From the NCBI GenBank assembly GCA_017459605.1, contig JAFUCQ010000002.1, positions 1 through 32,138 of the forward strand: a stretch of DNA of 32,138 bases, given 5' to 3'. How positions within the stretch are numbered: the first letter of the stretch is position 1; every line of letters starts with the position of its first letter. Below the pieces are notes generated by a model. The model searched no databases. It was not told where the DNA came from and saw only the letters and a list, made by a program, of their open reading frames with translations. Of the stretch, positions 24,444-31,749 are shown piece after piece. Made by a program: the position numbers and the translations under genes. Source of the DNA: Atopobiaceae bacterium. Lineage in GTDB: Bacteria > Actinomycetota > Coriobacteriia > Coriobacteriales > Atopobiaceae.

Positions 24444-24521
24444 AAAACTACCGACTATAGAATGCCTGTATCGTAAAACCGCAGGAAACAGGTCCATCCA
24501 TTTTCTATAGTCGGTAGTTTT
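24444..24521. repeat. Perfect 19-bp inverted repeat with 40-nt spacer
   Basis: AAAACTACCGACTATAGAA (24444-24462) is the exact reverse complement of 24503-24521. The spacer contains a nested CCTGT/ACAGG pair. The right arm overlaps the first unit of the 44-nt array, so the left arm is an inverted copy of that array's core. Confidence 0.95.
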
Positions 24522-24656
24522 GCGAAAACATGGGTTGTGAGAAAAACTATCCAGTCGGTAGTTTTGCGATGACATGGGTTGTGAGAAAAGCTATGTAGTC
24601 GGTAGTTTTGCTCGAACATGGGTTGCGATAAAAACTTTGCAGTCGGTAGTTTTGCT
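24509..24656. repeat. 44-nt tandem repeat array (3.4 copies)
   Basis: Units at 24509-24552, 24553-24596 and 24597-24640, and a partial unit at 24641-24656. Each begins AGTCGGTAGTTTTGC and continues with ACATGGGTTG and a run of A. Copies differ by a few bases. Lies between pckA and the pta terminator. Confidence 0.95.
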
Positions 24657-24697
24657 TATTGCCACCTACCATAGACACAAAGTCGGGATTCGTCCGC

Positions 24698-24755
24698 AAA
24701 AAAAGATACCCTTGGGAGGAGATCTCACATTTGGTGAGGATTTCCCAAGGGCATC
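24698..24755 (-). terminator. Intrinsic terminator of pta
   Basis: On the minus strand GATGCCCTTGGGA pairs with TCCCAAGGGTATC, with an inner CCTCAC/GTGAG region, followed by seven T. The matching A-run at 24698-24704 on the plus strand confirms orientation. Confidence 0.93.
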
Positions 24756-24822
24756 TATGCTGTGTTTCGCAAAGCTATTAGTAAAAAAGCAGCTTACGAA
24801 CCTGTTGATGCGTTACGGGAGC

Positions 24823-25821
24823 TTACTGAGCAGCCGCGGCCTTCTCCATCTGCTGAGCCTGAACTGCGGTGATGGCAACAACGCCGACAATGTCGTTTAC
24901 CGAGCAGCCACGCGAAAGGTCATTAACCGGCTTGGAAATGCCCTGAAGCAGCGGACCGTAGGCCTCGGCACCAGCAAAGCGCTGAACCAGCTTGTAGCCA
25001 ATGTTTCCTGCAGAAAGATCAGGGAAGATGAGAATGTTGGCGTGTCCTGCCACGGTGGAGTCGGGAGCCTTGCTCAGAGCAACGGTCTCAACGAGAGCAG
25101 CGTCGAGCTGAAGGTCACCGTCGATGCAGCAGAGCTTGTTGTACTTCTCCTTTACAAGCTGTGTTGCCTCGCGGACCTTCTCGGCACTCTCGCCACCAGC
25201 AGATGCCATGGTGGAGTAAGAAAGCATAGCAACATAGGGCTTATCGCGCATAAATGCCTGCCATGTCTGAGCACTTGAAGCAGCAATCTCTGCCAGCTCT
25301 TCTGCGTTGGGGTTGATGTTCAGACCGCAGTCGGCAAAGAGCAGGGTACCTTCCTCGCCATACTCGGTCTTGGGCGTGCACATGATAAAGAAGCCCGAGA
25401 CAAGCTTCGTGCCCGGAGCAGTCTTGAGAATCTGCAGAGCCGGACGCAGGGTGTTGGCGGTTGAGTGGCAAGCGCCAGAAACCAGACCGTCGGCATCTCC
25501 CATCTTGACCATCATGGTGCCAAAAACGGTAGCGTCGGCAACCTCGTCATACGCAAGCTCATAGGTCATGCCCTTGCTGGCACGAATCTCAGCAAAGGCA
25601 CGAGCATAGCTCTCGCGCTTGTCTGAGGTAGCAGGGTCGATGATGGTGGCGCCCTCAACGTCAAGTGCATTGACATCGCCAAGAATCACGATATTAGCAA
25701 TGTCTTCAGCGATGATACGGCGTGCAGCCATAACCACGCGCCTGTCCTCGCCTTCGACCAAAACAATGGTCTTTTTGTCAGCTCGGGCGGTTTCCTTCAT
25801 GCGGTTAAGAAAATCACTCAT
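24823..25821 (-). CDS. pta: Phosphate acetyltransferase
   Basis: A 332-residue enzyme converting acetyl-CoA plus phosphate to acetyl phosphate plus CoA, the first step of acetate/ATP formation. Family blocks: IVLVEGEDRRVVMAARRI near the N-terminus, GDADGLVSGACHSTANTLRPALQ mid-protein, YGEEGTLLFADCGLNINPNAEELAEIA, and C-terminal KAPDSTVAGHANILIFPDLSAGNIGYKLVQRF. The length is that of the short single-domain Pta. The start at MSDFLNRM has AAGGAG 7 nt upstream; the in-frame extension is dismissed. No ackA lies next to it in this window. Converges with pckA over a 674-bp repeat-rich gap. Confidence 0.96.
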   Translation of the reverse strand: MSDFLNRMKETARADKKTIVLVEGEDRRVVMAARRIIAEDIANIVILGDVNALDVEGATIIDPATSDKRESYARAFAEIRASKGMTYELAYDEVADATVFGTMMVKMGDADGLVSGACHSTANTLRPALQILKTAPGTKLVSGFFIMCTPKTEYGEEGTLLFADCGLNINPNAEELAEIAASSAQTWQAFMRDKPYVAMLSYSTMASAGGESAEKVREATQLVKEKYNKLCCIDGDLQLDAALVETVALSKAPDSTVAGHANILIFPDLSAGNIGYKLVQRFAGAEAYGPLLQGISKPVNDLSRGCSVNDIVGVVAITAVQAQQMEKAAAAQ

Positions 25822-25893
25822 GTGCAAACTCCTTGAATCGAAAAAGAACATGACAATAGGGTGACTTGTCCAAATTGCAGTTGAGGGGCTACA

Positions 25894-25909
25894 TCGCGCT
25901 TATGCGCGA
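25894..25909 (-). promoter_or_regulatory. Hairpin in the pta leader
   Basis: TCGCGC and GCGCGA around a 4-nt loop, about 70 bp before the pta start. It would be near the 5' end of a transcript starting from the TATAAT at 25938. Confidence 0.4.
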
Positions 25910-25931
25910 ATCTTGGACTTCTCAGTCACTC

Positions 25932-25960
25932 TGAAACATTATAGGTGCTCGTGCTATTAT
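25932..25960 (+). promoter_or_regulatory. Candidate promoter of glf
   Basis: TGAAAC (25932-25937), a 17-nt spacer and TATTAT (25955-25960), 50 bp before glf. Just downstream is a short iteration of TTGCTTAAT (about 25972-25996) leading into the AAGGAGGG ribosome binding site. Confidence 0.35.
25938..25943 (-). promoter_or_regulatory. Candidate -10 element of pta
   Basis: A perfect minus-strand TATAAT about 117 bp before the pta ATG; no good -35. It overlaps the divergent candidate promoter of glf. Confidence 0.4.
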
Positions 25961-26009
25961 CTTCGGTGGAATTGCTTAATTTGCTTAATTGCTTACAAGG
26001 AGGGCATTG

Positions 26010-27212
26010 ATGAAATATCAGCAGGGGCTTCCTGAGGGAATTGATTTACGGTCTTATGACATGATTGTTGTAGGAGCAGGTTACGCGGGTGCCACCTGCG
26101 CTCGTCGTCTTGCTGAGTCGTGTGAGATGCACGTCTGTGTGCTTGAGCGTCGCGATCACATTGGCGGTAACGCTTACGACTATTATGACGAGGCGGGCGT
26201 GCTTATTCATAAGTATGGTCCACACATTTATCACACAACAGATGAGCGCGTGGATTCGTTCCTGTCGCGCTTCACCGACTGGAGTGATTATCAGCACAAG
26301 GTACTAGCAAACATTGATGGAACCCTCATGCCTGTTCCCTTTAACCATGAGTCGCTCAAGCTTGCCTTTGGCGAGGAGCGTGGTGAGGAGCTCTATCAAA
26401 AGCTCGTAGCTACCTTTGGTAAGGACAAAAAGGTTCCTATTATGCAGCTTCGAGCCAAAAAGGACGAAGACCTCACGGAGATTGCCAACTACGTGTACGA
26501 GAAGGTCTTCCTGTACTACACGATGAAGCAGTGGGGAAAGAGCCCCGATGAGATTGACCCATCTATCACGGGTCGCGTTCCTGTTTTTGTGGGTGACGAT
26601 GACCGCTACTTCCCGCAGGCGCCACACCAAGGTATGCCCACTGAGGGATACACCAAGCTCTTTGAGCGCATGCTCGACCACGATCTGATTGACGTGTTTG
26701 TTGGTGTTGATGCCCGCGACTATCTGTCGGTAGGGGAGTCTCACATCCTCGTTGATGGTGCTCCGTTCTTGGGTGAGGTGGTCTATACCGGCCAGCTCGA
26801 TGAACTCTTTGGCATGGATATGGGTCCGCTTCCGTATCGCACCCTCGATATGAAGTTCGAGACACTCGAGCAAGATCAGTTCCAGCCCGTAGCTACCGTC
26901 AACTACACGACGAGCGAGGACTACACGCGTATTACCGAGTTCAAGCTCATGACCGGACAAGAGCTTCCCGGCGTTACCACCATCATGAAAGAGTATTCCA
27001 AGGCCTATGACCCTGAAAGCGACGAGACACCCTATTACGCCATTTTGGAGCCAGAGAGCCAAGAGCGCTACGAGAGCTATCGTTCACGCGTCGCAGGGCT
27101 TCTCAACTTCCACCCTGTTGGTCGTTTGGCAGAGTATCGCTACTACGACATGGATGGCGTGGTTGCCTCAGCACTCGACCTATCTGATGAGATTATCAGT
27201 GCTCATCAATAG
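26010..27212 (+). CDS. glf: UDP-galactopyranose mutase
   Basis: A 400-residue flavoenzyme converting UDP-galactopyranose to UDP-galactofuranose for cell-surface glycans. The N-terminal FAD-binding Rossmann motif is VVGAGYAGATCARRLAE (from residue ~21), followed by the ERRDHIGGNAYDYYD block and HKYGPHIYHTTDERV with the conserved histidines. The block GRVPVFVGDDDRYFPQAPHQGMPTEGYTKLFERML and C-terminal FHPVGRLAEYRYYDMDGVVASAL are typical of Glf. The ATG at 26010 has AAGGAGGG upstream. A glycosyltransferase gene follows after 29 bp, consistent with a small galactofuranose-transfer unit. Confidence 0.96.
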   Translation: MKYQQGLPEGIDLRSYDMIVVGAGYAGATCARRLAESCEMHVCVLERRDHIGGNAYDYYDEAGVLIHKYGPHIYHTTDERVDSFLSRFTDWSDYQHKVLANIDGTLMPVPFNHESLKLAFGEERGEELYQKLVATFGKDKKVPIMQLRAKKDEDLTEIANYVYEKVFLYYTMKQWGKSPDEIDPSITGRVPVFVGDDDRYFPQAPHQGMPTEGYTKLFERMLDHDLIDVFVGVDARDYLSVGESHILVDGAPFLGEVVYTGQLDELFGMDMGPLPYRTLDMKFETLEQDQFQPVATVNYTTSEDYTRITEFKLMTGQELPGVTTIMKEYSKAYDPESDETPYYAILEPESQERYESYRSRVAGLLNFHPVGRLAEYRYYDMDGVVASALDLSDEIISAHQ

Positions 27213-27241
27213 GATTTGGTTACAGGGTAGTGTGAGAAACC

Positions 27242-28297
27242 TTGGTGGTGTCTGAGCCAGAGCAGAACAAGACGATAAGTTTTGGCATTCCATGCTACAA
27301 CTCATCTGAGTATATGGACCACTGCATCGAGTCGATTCTTGAGGGCAGCAACTATGCCCCCGATGTGCACATTGTTATCGTCGATGACGGCTCAACAAAA
27401 GACGATACACCCCAAAAGGCAGATGAGTGGGCCGCTCGCTATCCAGACATCATCGATGTAGTGCACCAAGAAAACGGGGGCCACGGTATAGCCGTGCTCT
27501 CTGCCTTGCGAGAAGCCCGTGGAGCTTATTTCAAGGTAGTCGACTCAGACGATTGGGTGGATGGCTCGGCACTTCAGGAGCTTCTCGATTGTCTGCGAGG
27601 TTTTATCACAAGTGATCTGCCGGTTGACTTGGTGATTACCAATTACGTATATGAGCACACGGCAGACAACAAACAAAATGTTGTTGATTATCACTACGCG
27701 CTGCCGCGCCACAAGGTGATGACATGGGAAGATATTGGGCACTTCAACCTTGCCCAATATCTGCTCATGCACTCGCTGTGCTACCGGACGGCCGTGTTGC
27801 GAGATGGTGGTATTCCCATGCCGCCGCACACGTTCTACGTTGACAATATCTATTCGTATGTGCCGCTTCCGCGCTGCCAGATGCTCTACTATCTCGATGT
27901 TGACCTGTATCGTTACTTTATTGGGCGAGAAGATCAGTCGGTCAACGAGAAGGTCATGGTACAGCGCATTGACCAAAACATTCGAGTGACGCGTATCATG
28001 ATGCACTCATATCACCTGTTTGATGAGGTTAATTCAGTGCGCTTGAGAAACTACATGGTCAACTACCTCAATTTGATGATGGCGGTGTGTTCGGTTTTCT
28101 CGCGAATCTCCAACAAGCCAGAAGATATCGAGGCATGTGATGCTCTCTGGGACGAGCTCAAGGAGTATGACCGCCGCATGTATAGTCGCGCTAGTACGAG
28201 CCTCATGGGCTTTTGGACAACGCTTCCCACTCGTGCTGGCGAGAAACTCTCGATTGGTATTTATCGTGCAGCTGCCAAGCTCGTTAAGTTCAATTAG
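27242..28297 (+). CDS. Family 2 glycosyltransferase
   Basis: About 350 residues with a GT-A fold. SFGIPCYNSSEYMDHCIESIL opens the nucleotide-binding part; VIVDDGSTKDDT, HQENGGHG and the metal-binding VDSDDWVDG follow. The C-terminal part (residues ~180-350) is helical and contains no obvious transmembrane segment, so it is a cytoplasmic or peripheral inverting transferase. Next to glf it is a candidate galactofuranosyltransferase, but that is inference from context. The start is uncertain: TTG 27242, GTG 27245 and GTG 27248 are consecutive codons, and none has a strong ribosome binding site. Confidence 0.85.
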   Translation: MVVSEPEQNKTISFGIPCYNSSEYMDHCIESILEGSNYAPDVHIVIVDDGSTKDDTPQKADEWAARYPDIIDVVHQENGGHGIAVLSALREARGAYFKVVDSDDWVDGSALQELLDCLRGFITSDLPVDLVITNYVYEHTADNKQNVVDYHYALPRHKVMTWEDIGHFNLAQYLLMHSLCYRTAVLRDGGIPMPPHTFYVDNIYSYVPLPRCQMLYYLDVDLYRYFIGREDQSVNEKVMVQRIDQNIRVTRIMMHSYHLFDEVNSVRLRNYMVNYLNLMMAVCSVFSRISNKPEDIEACDALWDELKEYDRRMYSRASTSLMGFWTTLPTRAGEKLSIGIYRAAAKLVKFN

Positions 28298-28351
28298 CTC
28301 AGTTGGCTTTTGTTGGTGGCAGCGGATGTGTGCATGGAGCTCATTGCTGGT

Positions 28352-28371
28352 GGCGCACTAAGGTATGCGCC
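28352..28371. other. Short hairpin in the glf-GT / peptidase gap
   Basis: GGCGCA and TGCGCC around an 8-nt loop in the 103-bp convergent gap. It is followed at about 28382-28422 by two diverged copies of GCTGT-x-TGACCTTCT. No T-run, so terminator role is uncertain. Confidence 0.4.
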
Positions 28372-28400
28372 GTGGTGCGCTACGCTGTATGACCTTCTCA

Positions 28401-29408
28401 CTAAGCTGTGTGACCTTCTAGCTCGTGAGCACTGATAAAGCCGTAAGCACTCTCGCTTGAGCGAGCTCCGTTGACAATAGCGCACTCTAAGACGCGCGTA
28501 GCAAGAACTCCTACCACATCGACGCTTGCCTCGACCTCTCCTGTTGCAAGGACAAATATCGTGTCGCCATCGTTGGTAGTGTGAGTGGGACGAATGGCGT
28601 GTGCGTAGGCGTCAGCGCTCATTTGCGCCACCTTGGTGGCCTGCGCTTTTGTGAGGCGGGCGTTTGTTATAACGCAGGAGATGGTGGTGTTGGTGCGCTC
28701 AAGCGGCATGGCGGGGTTCGACTCAATAAGATACTGAACCGAATCAATAACCTGCGTTCTGTCTTCAGAGAGCAGTCCTGCGACGGCTTTGCCTGTTTGT
28801 GGATCGATGACATCACCAACTGCATTCACAGCGCTCACGGCTCCACAGATGAGCTCACCCACCTGCTCAACCGCCTCACCAAAACCACTCTTCATGGCGC
28901 GCGTTGGGTCGAGTTTGCCAACGGTACATCCCGTTCCAGCGCCTACGTTGCCTTGCGCGAGTGGCTTGCCGTTGTTTGCAAAAGCAGCCTCAACCACAGC
29001 AATACCATCTGCGTGAGTGGGGCGAACGTCAGCAGCACCGCAGCCCAAATCAAAGAGCGATGCGCCAACCACGATGGGTACACGCGTATAGAACACATCA
29101 AGACCGTATCCGCGACGCTCAAGTTCGTCTGCAACACCAGAGGAAGCAGCTAGACCAAAGCTCGAACCACCACTGAGCACCACAGCATGCACCACGTCGA
29201 CCGTCTCTTCAGCACGAAGTAGATCGGTCTCATGGGTCGCAGGAGCTCCTCCGCGCACATCAACGGCTCCCGTACAGCCCTGCTCGCAAATGATGACGGT
29301 CACGCCCGTTCCTGCGTCACTGTTAGTAACATGAGCAGAACGAATGCCGGGAATTTGTGTAACCGACGTAATTGCTTGGGTTTGAGTTTCTCCCTGAGTG
29401 TGAGACAT
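28401..29408 (-). CDS. P1-family peptidase (DmpA/L-aminopeptidase-D-esterase type)
   Basis: A 335-residue member of the self-processing N-terminal-nucleophile family. The beginning reads ITSVTQIPGIRSAHVTNSDAGTGVTVIICEQG, then VDVRGGAPATHETDLLR and HAVVLSGGSSFGLAASSGV, the family's conserved opening. The processing region TNTTISCVITNARLTKAQA fits the site where the precursor is cut before a Ser/Thr nucleophile (here Thr). Substrates in characterised relatives are N-terminal D-, beta- or small L-amino acids; not determined here. The ATG lies 2 nt beyond the maf stop, with GAGG inside the maf 3' end, so the two are translationally coupled. Confidence 0.9.
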   Translation of the reverse strand: MSHTQGETQTQAITSVTQIPGIRSAHVTNSDAGTGVTVIICEQGCTGAVDVRGGAPATHETDLLRAEETVDVVHAVVLSGGSSFGLAASSGVADELERRGYGLDVFYTRVPIVVGASLFDLGCGAADVRPTHADGIAVVEAAFANNGKPLAQGNVGAGTGCTVGKLDPTRAMKSGFGEAVEQVGELICGAVSAVNAVGDVIDPQTGKAVAGLLSEDRTQVIDSVQYLIESNPAMPLERTNTTISCVITNARLTKAQATKVAQMSADAYAHAIRPTHTTNDGDTIFVLATGEVEASVDVVGVLATRVLECAIVNGARSSESAYGFISAHELEGHTA

Positions 29409-29410
29409 GG

Positions 29411-30070
29411 CTACCTCATTTCTGCGTTACCGAGAAGCGCTTGAATGACAAGTTTCTCACGTGGGTTTGAGTCACCGATAAGAGCGTCCATCTCACGGAT
29501 GAGACGTGCCACAGGAAGTCCCACTACGTTGTAGTAGTCACCCGTGATGCTTTTTACCAAAAGCCGTCCGTGTGCCTGTATGCCATAGGCGCCAGCCTTG
29601 TCAAGCGGCTCTCCACTTGCAACGTAAGCATCAATCTGGTCGTCGGTGAGCTCATAAAACTCAACATCGCTTGTCTCGACAAAGCTGGTAATCTCAAGAA
29701 GCTGCTCATGTTGGCCCGACACAGCAGGAAAACTGTTCTTGATAATGCACACCCCTGTTGAGACATGGTGAGTTACTCCAGAGAGTTCGTGCAGCATGGC
29801 GCGAGCATCTTCTGCGTCATGTGGCTTTCCCAGACAGTCGTTTCCGAGCCACACCACGGTGTCAGCAGCAACAATGAGCTCATCTTCATCGTCTGGGGAG
29901 CTGGCTTGCCATACAGCGCGTGCCTTTTGTCGGGCTAGTCGCTCAACGAGTTCTACGGGGTCTTCGTTGGGAAATACCTCTTCATCAATGCCTGCAGGCA
30001 CAATCTTTGGCGCACAGCCGAGCTCCTGCAAAATTTCAAGTCGACGAGGGGATTGCGAAGCCAAAATCAC
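29411..30070 (-). CDS. maf: Maf-family nucleoside triphosphate pyrophosphatase
   Basis: A 219-residue house-cleaning nucleotide pyrophosphatase. Motifs: ILASQSPRRLEIL at the very start, VVAADTVVWLGNDCLGKP (catalytic Asp and the G-K-P loop), GEPLDKAGAYGIQAHG, and ITGDYYNVVGLPV. The layout fits the dTTP/UTP-hydrolysing Maf group. The GTG at 30070 is chosen because it directly precedes ILASQSPRR and has AAAGGA 8 nt upstream; longer in-frame extensions read implausible sequence. A minus-strand TATAAT lies about 50 bp upstream at 30117-30122. First gene of a two-gene unit with the P1 peptidase. Confidence 0.93.
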   Translation of the reverse strand: MILASQSPRRLEILQELGCAPKIVPAGIDEEVFPNEDPVELVERLARQKARAVWQASSPDDEDELIVAADTVVWLGNDCLGKPHDAEDARAMLHELSGVTHHVSTGVCIIKNSFPAVSGQHEQLLEITSFVETSDVEFYELTDDQIDAYVASGEPLDKAGAYGIQAHGRLLVKSITGDYYNVVGLPVARLIREMDALIGDSNPREKLVIQALLGNAEMR

Positions 30071-30116
30071 GAGGGAAGTCCTTTCAAAGAGCAGACCTTC
30101 ACACAGCATTTTGCGA

Positions 30117-30122
30117 TTATAT
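30117..30122 (-). promoter_or_regulatory. Candidate -10 element of maf
   Basis: Minus-strand TATAAT between the truncated HTH-Fic gene and maf; -35 region poor. Confidence 0.35.
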
Positions 30123-30166
30123 GGGGGTTTGGGCCAAGCCGCCAGACAAGCGGTTGTGCTCAACCA

Positions 30167-30736
30167 TCATACAATCATTAGGTTTGCATGCTTTTTGTAT
30201 TCGCCAACAGCAAACCAGTCACGAGTGGCATCTTGTGTATCGTGCTTGAGGATGTAATGCAGCTCCTTAATCATATCCTCCGTGAGAACCTCCTCGGCTT
30301 TGTCGATGACATAATCAATTGCACGAAAATGATTAATCGTTTCTAAAATGTCATCGACAGGAAGGCTGCCATCAAAACCAATGGTGTGTGTTTCAAAAAT
30401 CAGCCTTGTTTGCTCCTCAGAACTGTTTCTTTCTTCTATGTGATTGGAATTAAATGTCATCATCACTTGGAGTTCATGATAAAGACCTCCTGGCATCTTT
30501 GCGAGCTTTTCATTGCGCAACAGCTGGAGAATGCGGTTGGCAGAGCGCACAACCATGAGTAGTTCTGCTGATACACCGAGATAATCTGCAATTCTTTGAA
30601 GCGTTTGTTTTGAGAGTTTCTCTCCCTTAGCGATTTTTGCAACGGTACGAGAAAAAAGCCCTACACCACGGGCTAAATCTGTCTTACCAATCTTTCTTTC
30701 CTTGAGGATACTTTCAAGATGCTCGTAAGAAATCAT
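30167..30736 (-). pseudogene. HTH (XRE) - Fic protein truncated before the catalytic motif
   Basis: A 189-residue frame. Residues 1-60 are an XRE-type helix-turn-helix (KTDLARGVGLFSRTVAKIAKG...LQRIADYLGVS). From about residue 83 it matches the N-terminal half of Fic proteins: YHELQVMMTFNSNHIEERNS with an inhibitory-helix motif S-x-x-x-E (residues 97-101, next residue Glu instead of Gly/Asn), then TRLIFETHTIG, ETINHFRAIDYVID and WFAVGEYKK. It stops there, just where Fic proteins go on to the HPFxxGNGR active site. That motif is not found downstream in any frame. It cannot be an AMP-transferase as it stands; a surviving DNA-binding role is possible. Confidence 0.75.
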
Positions 30737-30783
30737 ACTTGCCGTCCGTTAGGTTAATAGTTGGAACTTTACTTTTGCACCTT

Positions 30784-30803
30784 AAATAGTAACAAATAGT
30801 AAA
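30784..30803. promoter_or_regulatory. Two 10-nt direct repeats upstream of the HTH-Fic gene
   Basis: AAATAGTAAC and AAATAGTAAA lie head to tail, one helical turn apart, about 50 bp before the start of the HTH-containing gene. This would suit an operator for its own product. The 130-bp gap (30737-30866) holds nothing else recognisable. Confidence 0.45.
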
Positions 30804-30866
30804 GATTCTGGGGGTCTTACGGCATGAAAGGTAAAGATAGTTTGGTTAAGTGTTTGCCCATGTCAA

Positions 30867-31240
30867 TCATCGAGCCCGCAAATCATCGAGCATTTCTTGG
30901 TAGGCTCTCATAAACACCATGGTATCGATGTTGTTTGCGACTGCATCAAAGCCATGTTTTATGTAGGTCTTAGCTTCATCAATACCTGTACTAAAAATCA
31001 TGCAGAGCTTGTTGTTTTGTTTGCATGCAGCAAGCACCCGCTCAAGTGCTTGCTGAAACCCTGGATTGTTAAACTGAGCAGGTATTCCCATGCTAATTGA
31101 GAGGTCAAAGGGTCCAACAAAGATGCCATCACTTCCTTCGATGGCCGTGATTTCCTCGATATTCTCAAGTGCTTCTGTAGTTTCACATTGAGGCAACAGA
31201 AGAAGCTTTTCGTTACTGTTGAGTATGCTTGTCTCCGTTG
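30867..31240 (-). pseudogene. C-terminal fragment of an HpcH/HpaI-family aldolase
   Basis: The frame reads NSNEKLLLLPQCETTEALEN then IEEITAIEGSDGIFVGPFDLSISMGIP, ending YQEMLDDLRAR. This is the C-terminal half of class II pyruvate aldolases (2-dehydro-3-deoxyglucarate or 4-hydroxy-2-oxovalerate aldolase type). The 'Q-x-E-T-x-E-A-x-x-N-I-x-E-I ... G-x-D-x-x-F-x-G-P-x-D-L' block is conserved, with Cys before Glu where relatives usually have Ile. The N-terminal half, with the catalytic His/Arg, is missing: the frame closes at a TAA at 31266, and upstream sequence belongs to a toxin-gene fragment. Non-functional remnant. Confidence 0.75.
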
Positions 31241-31245
31241 GTAAT

Positions 31246-31317
31246 TCATCTGATAAAAGTACGAATTACGTTAGTGGCGAAATCCTTCAGCCTTGCTTTT
31301 ATTGAATCAGCGTTCAT
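31246..31317 (-). pseudogene. N-terminal stump of an AbiEii-type toxin
   Basis: Starting at an ATG that overlaps the antitoxin stop as ATGA, the frame reads MNADSIKARLKDFATNVIRT, then FIR and a stop. MNADSIKARLK is the typical opening of AbiEii nucleotidyltransferase toxins, which are ~250-300 residues long. Everything with the nucleotidyltransferase active site is lost, and the sequence passes directly into the aldolase fragment. Confidence 0.65.
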
Positions 31318-31749
31318 GAAGCAAGCACCTCAAGATAAGTCCTTACAATAGAATTGCACCGCAACAGTTTTGCATAAGCATAGAGTTGATCAATCTTTCG
31401 GTTCTGTCTTTTCAGGTAGTTATGCAGTACTTCTGATGTTTCTTCAATTCCAATCTTATTGCGGTAACAAATGATATCTACAACCGTCTTTTCGATATCA
31501 AAGATATGGAATGAGTCCATGCCTTCGGTTATTTCTATAACGCCAGTGTTCAGGCGTGTGGAGTTAAAGTAGTACAGTTTGATTTCTGGCCAGTCAGGAA
31601 GCGTGCTTACTCTTTTCTTCCTATTGATTGCCATATCAACGACATCAGGCAGAAAACTAGTAAGTCCATGGTATCTAGCGGCGCTCATGAGACAAACGAC
31701 ACCATCAGGAATATATGCTGCTGCATTAATAAAATCATTTTCATGGCTA
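31314..31749 (-). pseudogene. AbiEi-type antitoxin lacking its N-terminal domain
   Basis: The frame is open from the rumA stop and reads NAAAYIPDGVVCLMSAARYH, then GLTSFLPDVVDMAINRKKR, ...FDIEKTVVDIICYRNKIGIE, ...LEVLAS. These are C-terminal AbiEi features: the 'P-x-G-V-x-C-L-x-S-A-x-x-Y-H-x-L' block and 'EKTVxDxxxYRxKxG'. The N-terminal winged-helix DNA-binding domain (~60-80 residues) that normally precedes them is absent; the homology begins just beyond the rumA stop. Any protein made would start inside the remaining part (ATG at 31688). AbiE systems act as type IV toxin-antitoxin phage defence; here both partners are broken. Confidence 0.75.

Noticed and set aside
30071-30163. Maf N-terminal extension
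   Set aside because: Reads proline/tryptophan-rich sequence unlike Maf; GTG 30070 gives the canonical ILASQSPRR start.
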